A stretch of 9,087 bases of DNA, taken from the NCBI GenBank assembly GCA_002482705.1, contig DLGM01000246.1, positions 1-9,087 on the forward strand, written 5' to 3'. Source of the DNA: Cyanobacteria bacterium UBA7694 (GTDB taxonomy: Bacteria > Cyanobacteriota > Sericytochromatia > UBA7694). A model generated the notes under the pieces. That model saw nothing but the letters and a program-made list of their open reading frames with translations, was not told the DNA's origin and made no database searches. Both the position numbers and the translations under genes were made by a program. Positions 6,323-9,087 of the stretch are shown here, piece by piece. Within the stretch, counting starts at the first letter, position 1, and every line of letters begins with the position of its first letter.

Positions 6323-7129
6323 ATGACGCATACACTCCCCACCCTGTACATTCCCCATGGCGGCGGTCCCTGCTTTTTTATGGACTGGACCATGGGCCCA
6401 GCCAATACCTGGGATAAAATGGCCGCTTGGCTGAAACAATTATTGGCGACCCTGCCTGTCCGTCCACAAGCGCTTTTGGTCATTTCTGCCCACTGGGAAA
6501 CGGCCCAACCGCGCTTGACGGGCCATGCCCAACCGCCTCTGATTTATGATTATTATGGTTTCCCGGAGCACACCTATCAGCTCACCTACCCCGCACCGGG
6601 ACACCCCGCATTGGCCAAGGAAGTACACAAACTCCTGACCGAAGCGGGCATCCCAGCCGATATCGACCCAGAGCGGGGTCTCGATCATGGGGTGTTTGTC
6701 CCGTTTAAATTGATTGACCCGGAGGCCCAGATTCCGGTCATCCAATTGTCACTTCAGGCCGGACTTGACCCAGCTCAGCATCTGGCCATCGGCCGGGCTT
6801 TGGCCCCCCTGCGCGAACAGGGGGTGCTGATTGTGGGCAGCGGCATGAGCTTTCACAATATGCGCGCCTTTGGACGTCAGGCCCAGGCCCCATCGCGGAT
6901 CTTTGACGATTGGCTGACAGCCACGGTCACGGCCCCGGAAGCGGAGCGCACCCAAAGCCTGATCAATTGGAGCACAGCTCCCCAGGGGCGGTTTGCCCAT
7001 CCCCGTGAAGAGCATCTTTTGCCCTTGATGGTGGTCGCCGGAGCTGCCGGAAGTGATCCCGGATCAAAAATTTTTGAAGACGAGGTCATGGACAGCATTG
7101 TCTCAGCGTTCCAATTCGGGGCGGCTTAG
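6323..7129 (+). CDS. DODA-type extradiol aromatic ring-opening dioxygenase (YgiD/LigB superfamily)
   Basis: A 268-residue cytoplasmic metalloenzyme of the class III extradiol dioxygenase family that includes E. coli YgiD and plant DOPA 4,5-dioxygenase. These cleave catechol-type rings using O2. Candidate metal or catalytic histidines sit in the family motifs: His12 in IPHGGGP, His57 in ISAHW, His122 in LDHGVF, His178 in SFHNM, and His226 and His231 in AHPREEH. VGSGMSFHN at 171-179 is a typical YgiD-like stretch. Length is normal and no key motif is missing. The physiological substrate of bacterial members is mostly unclear; DOPA cleavage is known for some homologues, and other catechols are possible here. 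The divergent LysR gene is the probable regulator. No other aromatic-degradation gene is in the window. Confidence 0.92.
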   Translation: MTHTLPTLYIPHGGGPCFFMDWTMGPANTWDKMAAWLKQLLATLPVRPQALLVISAHWETAQPRLTGHAQPPLIYDYYGFPEHTYQLTYPAPGHPALAKEVHKLLTEAGIPADIDPERGLDHGVFVPFKLIDPEAQIPVIQLSLQAGLDPAQHLAIGRALAPLREQGVLIVGSGMSFHNMRAFGRQAQAPSRIFDDWLTATVTAPEAERTQSLINWSTAPQGRFAHPREEHLLPLMVVAGAAGSDPGSKIFEDEVMDSIVSAFQFGAA

Positions 7130-7224
7130 GGGCACACGTACTGTTGGCCGTGCCGGGTTTCTGTTAAGCTGTTTGAGCGATCCCGGCAGGCTGACAAAGC
7201 CTGCTCTTGAAACGGAGAACTTTG
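7130..7224 (+). promoter_or_regulatory. Structured leader before the RRM gene, with two competing stems
   Basis: Stem A pairs TGCCGGG (7151-7157) with CCCGGCA (7182-7188) across a 24-nt loop. Stem B pairs GCAGGCT (7186-7192) with AGCCTGC (7198-7204) around a 5-nt loop, GACAA. They share bases 7186-7188, so only one can be complete at a time. Stem B is followed by TCTTG, a poor U-tract, so it may be a weak terminator of the dioxygenase gene or a leader element. No convincing promoter was found in this gap. Confidence 0.4.
7214..7217 (+). promoter_or_regulatory. Ribosome-binding site fixing the RRM protein start at 7225
   Basis: GGAG lies 7 nt before ATG 7225. An in-frame TTG at 7207 is upstream of this site and is unlikely to be used. 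The next codons, MKLFIGNL, start exactly as small RRM proteins do. Confidence 0.8.
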
Positions 7225-7581
7225 ATGAAATTATTTATTGGTAACTTATCCAGCAGCGCCACAGAAGACGATTTACGGAGTGCTGCCGCCGCTTTTGGCG
7301 AAGTCACCAGCGTGACCCTCGCCAGTGGCCACGGCTTTGTAGAAATGGCCTCCGCCGCAGAAGGCCAGGCCGCTCTGACGGGGCTGAATGGTCAGGAAAT
7401 CCAAGGGCAGGCGGTGAAGGTTACGGAAGCCCGGCCTGAGCGCCGCAATCTGCGCAACGGTGGCAATCAGGGCCAGACCTTTGGCAATAAAGGGAGTCTC
7501 GGCCCCAATCGTGGCGGCAATATTGGCCCCAGCACAGGCAGCAAAGGCAATTTCCGCAAAACCACCGGCAACAAAGTTTAA
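7225..7581 (+). CDS. Small single-RRM RNA-binding protein with Gly/Asn-rich tail
   Basis: A 118-residue cytoplasmic protein, probably binding single-stranded RNA. One RNA recognition motif covers residues 1-70: RNP2 is LFIGNL at 3-8, the first helix includes ATEDDLRSAAAAFG, and RNP1 is GHGFVEM at 35-41. RNP1 departs from the consensus: the usual first Lys/Arg is Ser34, and the usual aromatic next to Gly is His36, although Phe38 is kept. The loop between strands 2 and 3 is about six residues shorter than in typical members. Residues 71-118 form a flexible tail rich in Gly, Asn and Lys/Arg, as in cyanobacterial Rbp proteins. Such bacterial proteins are often linked to cold response, but here that is inference only. 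It seems to be its own unit, with a structured leader and a palindromic terminator. Confidence 0.9.
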   Translation: MKLFIGNLSSSATEDDLRSAAAAFGEVTSVTLASGHGFVEMASAAEGQAALTGLNGQEIQGQAVKVTEARPERRNLRNGGNQGQTFGNKGSLGPNRGGNIGPSTGSKGNFRKTTGNKV

Positions 7582-7588
7582 GCGACAA

Positions 7589-7620
7589 ACAAAGGGCAGC
7601 ACTGCAGTGCTGCCCTTTGT
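7589..7620. terminator. 32-bp perfect palindrome, probable terminator of the RRM gene
   Basis: Every base from 7589 to 7620 pairs with its mirror around CTGCAG at 7602-7607, with arms ACAAAGGGCAGCACTG and its complement. In RNA the GC-rich stem would close on a small TGCA loop and be followed by UUUGUC, part of which is in the stem. It begins 8 nt after the RRM stop codon. Its symmetry would let it work in both directions. Confidence 0.75.
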
Positions 7621-7675
7621 CATGGGCTTATTTCGCGGCTTTCCTACGAATGGGCTATTATAGAGCATCATCCTT

Positions 7676-7681
7676 GAGGAG
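7676..7681 (+). promoter_or_regulatory. Ribosome-binding site of the secreted protein gene
   Basis: GAGGAG lies 6 nt before ATG 7688 and decides the start. A possible -10, TATTAT at 7656-7661, lies upstream without a good -35; it would place transcription about 20 nt before the start codon. Confidence 0.8.
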
Positions 7682-7687
7682 AACGTT

Positions 7688-9087
7688 ATGCGCATTCTAA
7701 CTGCTTTACTGCTCAGTACCAGCCTGCTGATTCTACCCACTCTGCCCACCCAGGCACAAACACCGGAAGTGGCTGAAACCGAATATTACCAGCGCAAACA
7801 CATCTCTTTTTTCCAGCGCCAAGACACGGATTTGAACCATCACTTACCCAAATACCTCAATCAAAATTTTGCCCGTTTTAACTACCATCTGCTCGATTCA
7901 ACCTACACCATGGACTTGGCCAGCTTTTTAACGTCTGTGAAGGCTTATCAACAGCAAATTGCCGGGCAGGCCGCCGCCAACCAAAGCCAAGAGGACATTC
8001 GTTTTGGGGATAAAGTGGTGACCTGGAGTGACACCCAACAGATCATGAAGTCGGCCTTTGTATTTGCTTCCCATTGGCACTTTACCCCGATCAAATTGTC
8101 CAGTGTGACAGCCAAAGAAATCCGCGAGGACAGCAAAGGAAACTTCAAAGATGATTTCCTGCCCACCAATGCCTATACAGAAGTGATCACCGAAGAAGAA
8201 ACCGACAGCAAAACCAAAGCTAAAAAACAGGTGCGTAAAAAACGTTATTGGGAGGTGACAGCAGGCAGCGATCTCCAATTACAGGTGGAAATCTTTGACC
8301 TGTCTCAGAGTGCCCCCCAAAAATACGAAGAAATCACGCAGCGCTGGGATTTTGATGACACCCACTACATTACGCGTCGCGATGTCAGTGAAGCAGAACG
8401 CTTAATGCGCCGTAGCCCCTCTTTGCGCAACCACAGCTTTGATATCAGTGCCAGCCGCGACCAAGGATACCTGCTCCAAATCGAACGCTTTGTGCGCATT
8501 CAACGCGAAGACCCCTGGGACAAATACGAAACCCGCGCCATCCAAGAATTGCGGGAAAATGAAGGCTGGGCCAGCGGCATTGTCTTCCAACTGCGCAATA
8601 TGGATGCCTTTGCCCTCAAAGGGCAGGTGGGCGATTTGGACCCCAAGAGTGATCGTTTTAATGTCAGTTTTGGTGATAAAGAGAGCAATGCCACCTTGGA
8701 TGTGAGCATACGCGACAGCTACCGCATCTATGAAAGCCGCATCGAGGGCAATCAAACCCGCAATGTGGAAGTGGGTTTTGCCAAAATCCGGGGTTTTCAG
8801 GGCGGAGATGTGCGCATGCAGCCGATCATTGCCGGGCGTGACCCAGAGCCCGGTGACCAAATCAAGGAAACCCCCAAAAGCGAGTTTAACCTCGATTTGA
8901 GTGCCGGGACTTTGCCCTTTAACTACAACAATAGCGTTAACTTATTTAACCCAGCGGGCTTTTTAAGCCTGGAATTTGCCACCAATGCCACCTCTTATGC
9001 GGATGTACAGCAGGAGTTAGCAGAAAAAGGCAGTGCCCAAGAACGGGCCAACTACCTGCGCGGCTTTGATACTGAATCGAATTTCCT
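7688..9087 (+). CDS. Secreted or periplasmic protein of unknown family, 5' part (3' end outside window)
   Basis: The frame is open from ATG 7688 to the window edge: 466 codons plus two bases, with no stop. I do not recognise a family. The N-terminus is a clear signal peptide: MR, then a hydrophobic core LTALLLSTSLLIL, and a likely cleavage after TQA at residue 23. The mature part is very hydrophilic and alternates acidic and basic residues. A highly charged segment, EEETDSKTKAKKQVRKKR, at 169-186 looks like a linker. No Cys-lipobox, transmembrane helix, catalytic motif or internal repeat was noticed. Segments such as SFDISASR, NVSFGDKESNATLDVSI and SEFNLDLSAG suggest beta-rich structure in the second half. 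It follows the palindromic terminator, so it is probably a separate transcription unit. Export is inferred from the signal peptide only. Confidence 0.85.
   Translation, partial: MRILTALLLSTSLLILPTLPTQAQTPEVAETEYYQRKHISFFQRQDTDLNHHLPKYLNQNFARFNYHLLDSTYTMDLASFLTSVKAYQQQIAGQAAANQSQEDIRFGDKVVTWSDTQQIMKSAFVFASHWHFTPIKLSSVTAKEIREDSKGNFKDDFLPTNAYTEVITEEETDSKTKAKKQVRKKRYWEVTAGSDLQLQVEIFDLSQSAPQKYEEITQRWDFDDTHYITRRDVSEAERLMRRSPSLRNHSFDISASRDQGYLLQIERFVRIQREDPWDKYETRAIQELRENEGWASGIVFQLRNMDAFALKGQVGDLDPKSDRFNVSFGDKESNATLDVSIRDSYRIYESRIEGNQTRNVEVGFAKIRGFQGGDVRMQPIIAGRDPEPGDQIKETPKSEFNLDLSAGTLPFNYNNSVNLFNPAGFLSLEFATNATSYADVQQELAEKGSAQERANYLRGFDTESNF

Noticed and set aside
7273..7749. 158-codon open frame on the - strand opposite the RRM gene and the palindrome
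   Set aside because: It crosses the RRM gene, the terminator palindrome and the start of the secreted protein gene; its product has no recognisable motif, and the + strand genes have clear ribosome-binding sites.
8402..8860. 152-codon - strand frame opposite the secreted protein
   Set aside because: The + frame is longer, starts with a good ribosome-binding site and signal peptide, and continues beyond the edge; the antisense frame has no such support.

Overview
The window looks like chromosomal DNA from a bacterium, most likely Gram-negative. Genes are tightly packed and intergenic gaps are short; the two divergent gaps are strikingly AT-rich, in contrast to the GC-richer coding sequence. 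I cannot assign a phylum. The useful clues are a bacterial mevalonate-type isoprenoid gene set (class II HMG-CoA reductase, mevalonate kinase, type 2 isopentenyl diphosphate isomerase), a BicA-like SulP transporter and a small RRM protein with a Gly/Asn-rich tail. No tRNA, rRNA, CRISPR array, insertion sequence or phage gene was seen.

Layout. (1) 1-660 (+): the 3' part of a class II HMG-CoA reductase gene, cut by the window edge. (2) 683-2392 (-): a SulP-family anion transporter with a STAS domain, convergent with HMGR. A wobble-containing hairpin at 685-718 lies inside the last sulP codons and probably ends HMGR transcription. (3) 2393-2558: AT-rich divergent promoter region. (4) 2559-5325 (+): a likely operon of mevalonate kinase, type 2 IPP isomerase (20-nt overlap) and a spermidine-synthase-like protein (18-nt gap). 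(5) 5338-6216 (-) and 6323-7129 (+): a LysR regulator divergent from a DODA/LigB-type extradiol dioxygenase, a classic regulator-target arrangement. (6) 7130-7224: a leader with two mutually exclusive stems, then a small RRM RNA-binding protein (7225-7581), closed by a 32-bp perfect palindrome (7589-7620). (7) 7688 to the window end (+): a long, apparently secreted protein of unknown family, truncated by the edge.

How the genes work together. HMGR makes mevalonate, mevalonate kinase makes 5-phosphomevalonate, and the type 2 isomerase interconverts IPP and DMAPP. The two intervening steps (phosphomevalonate kinase and diphosphomevalonate decarboxylase) and HMG-CoA synthase are not in the window; they may lie upstream of position 1 or elsewhere. 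The sulP gene sits backwards between HMGR and the kinase-isomerase operon, so the mevalonate genes form at least two transcription units. The remaining genes have no obvious metabolic link to this pathway. The least understood items are the spermidine-synthase-like protein in the mevalonate operon, the unknown secreted protein, and the RRM gene with its structured leader.
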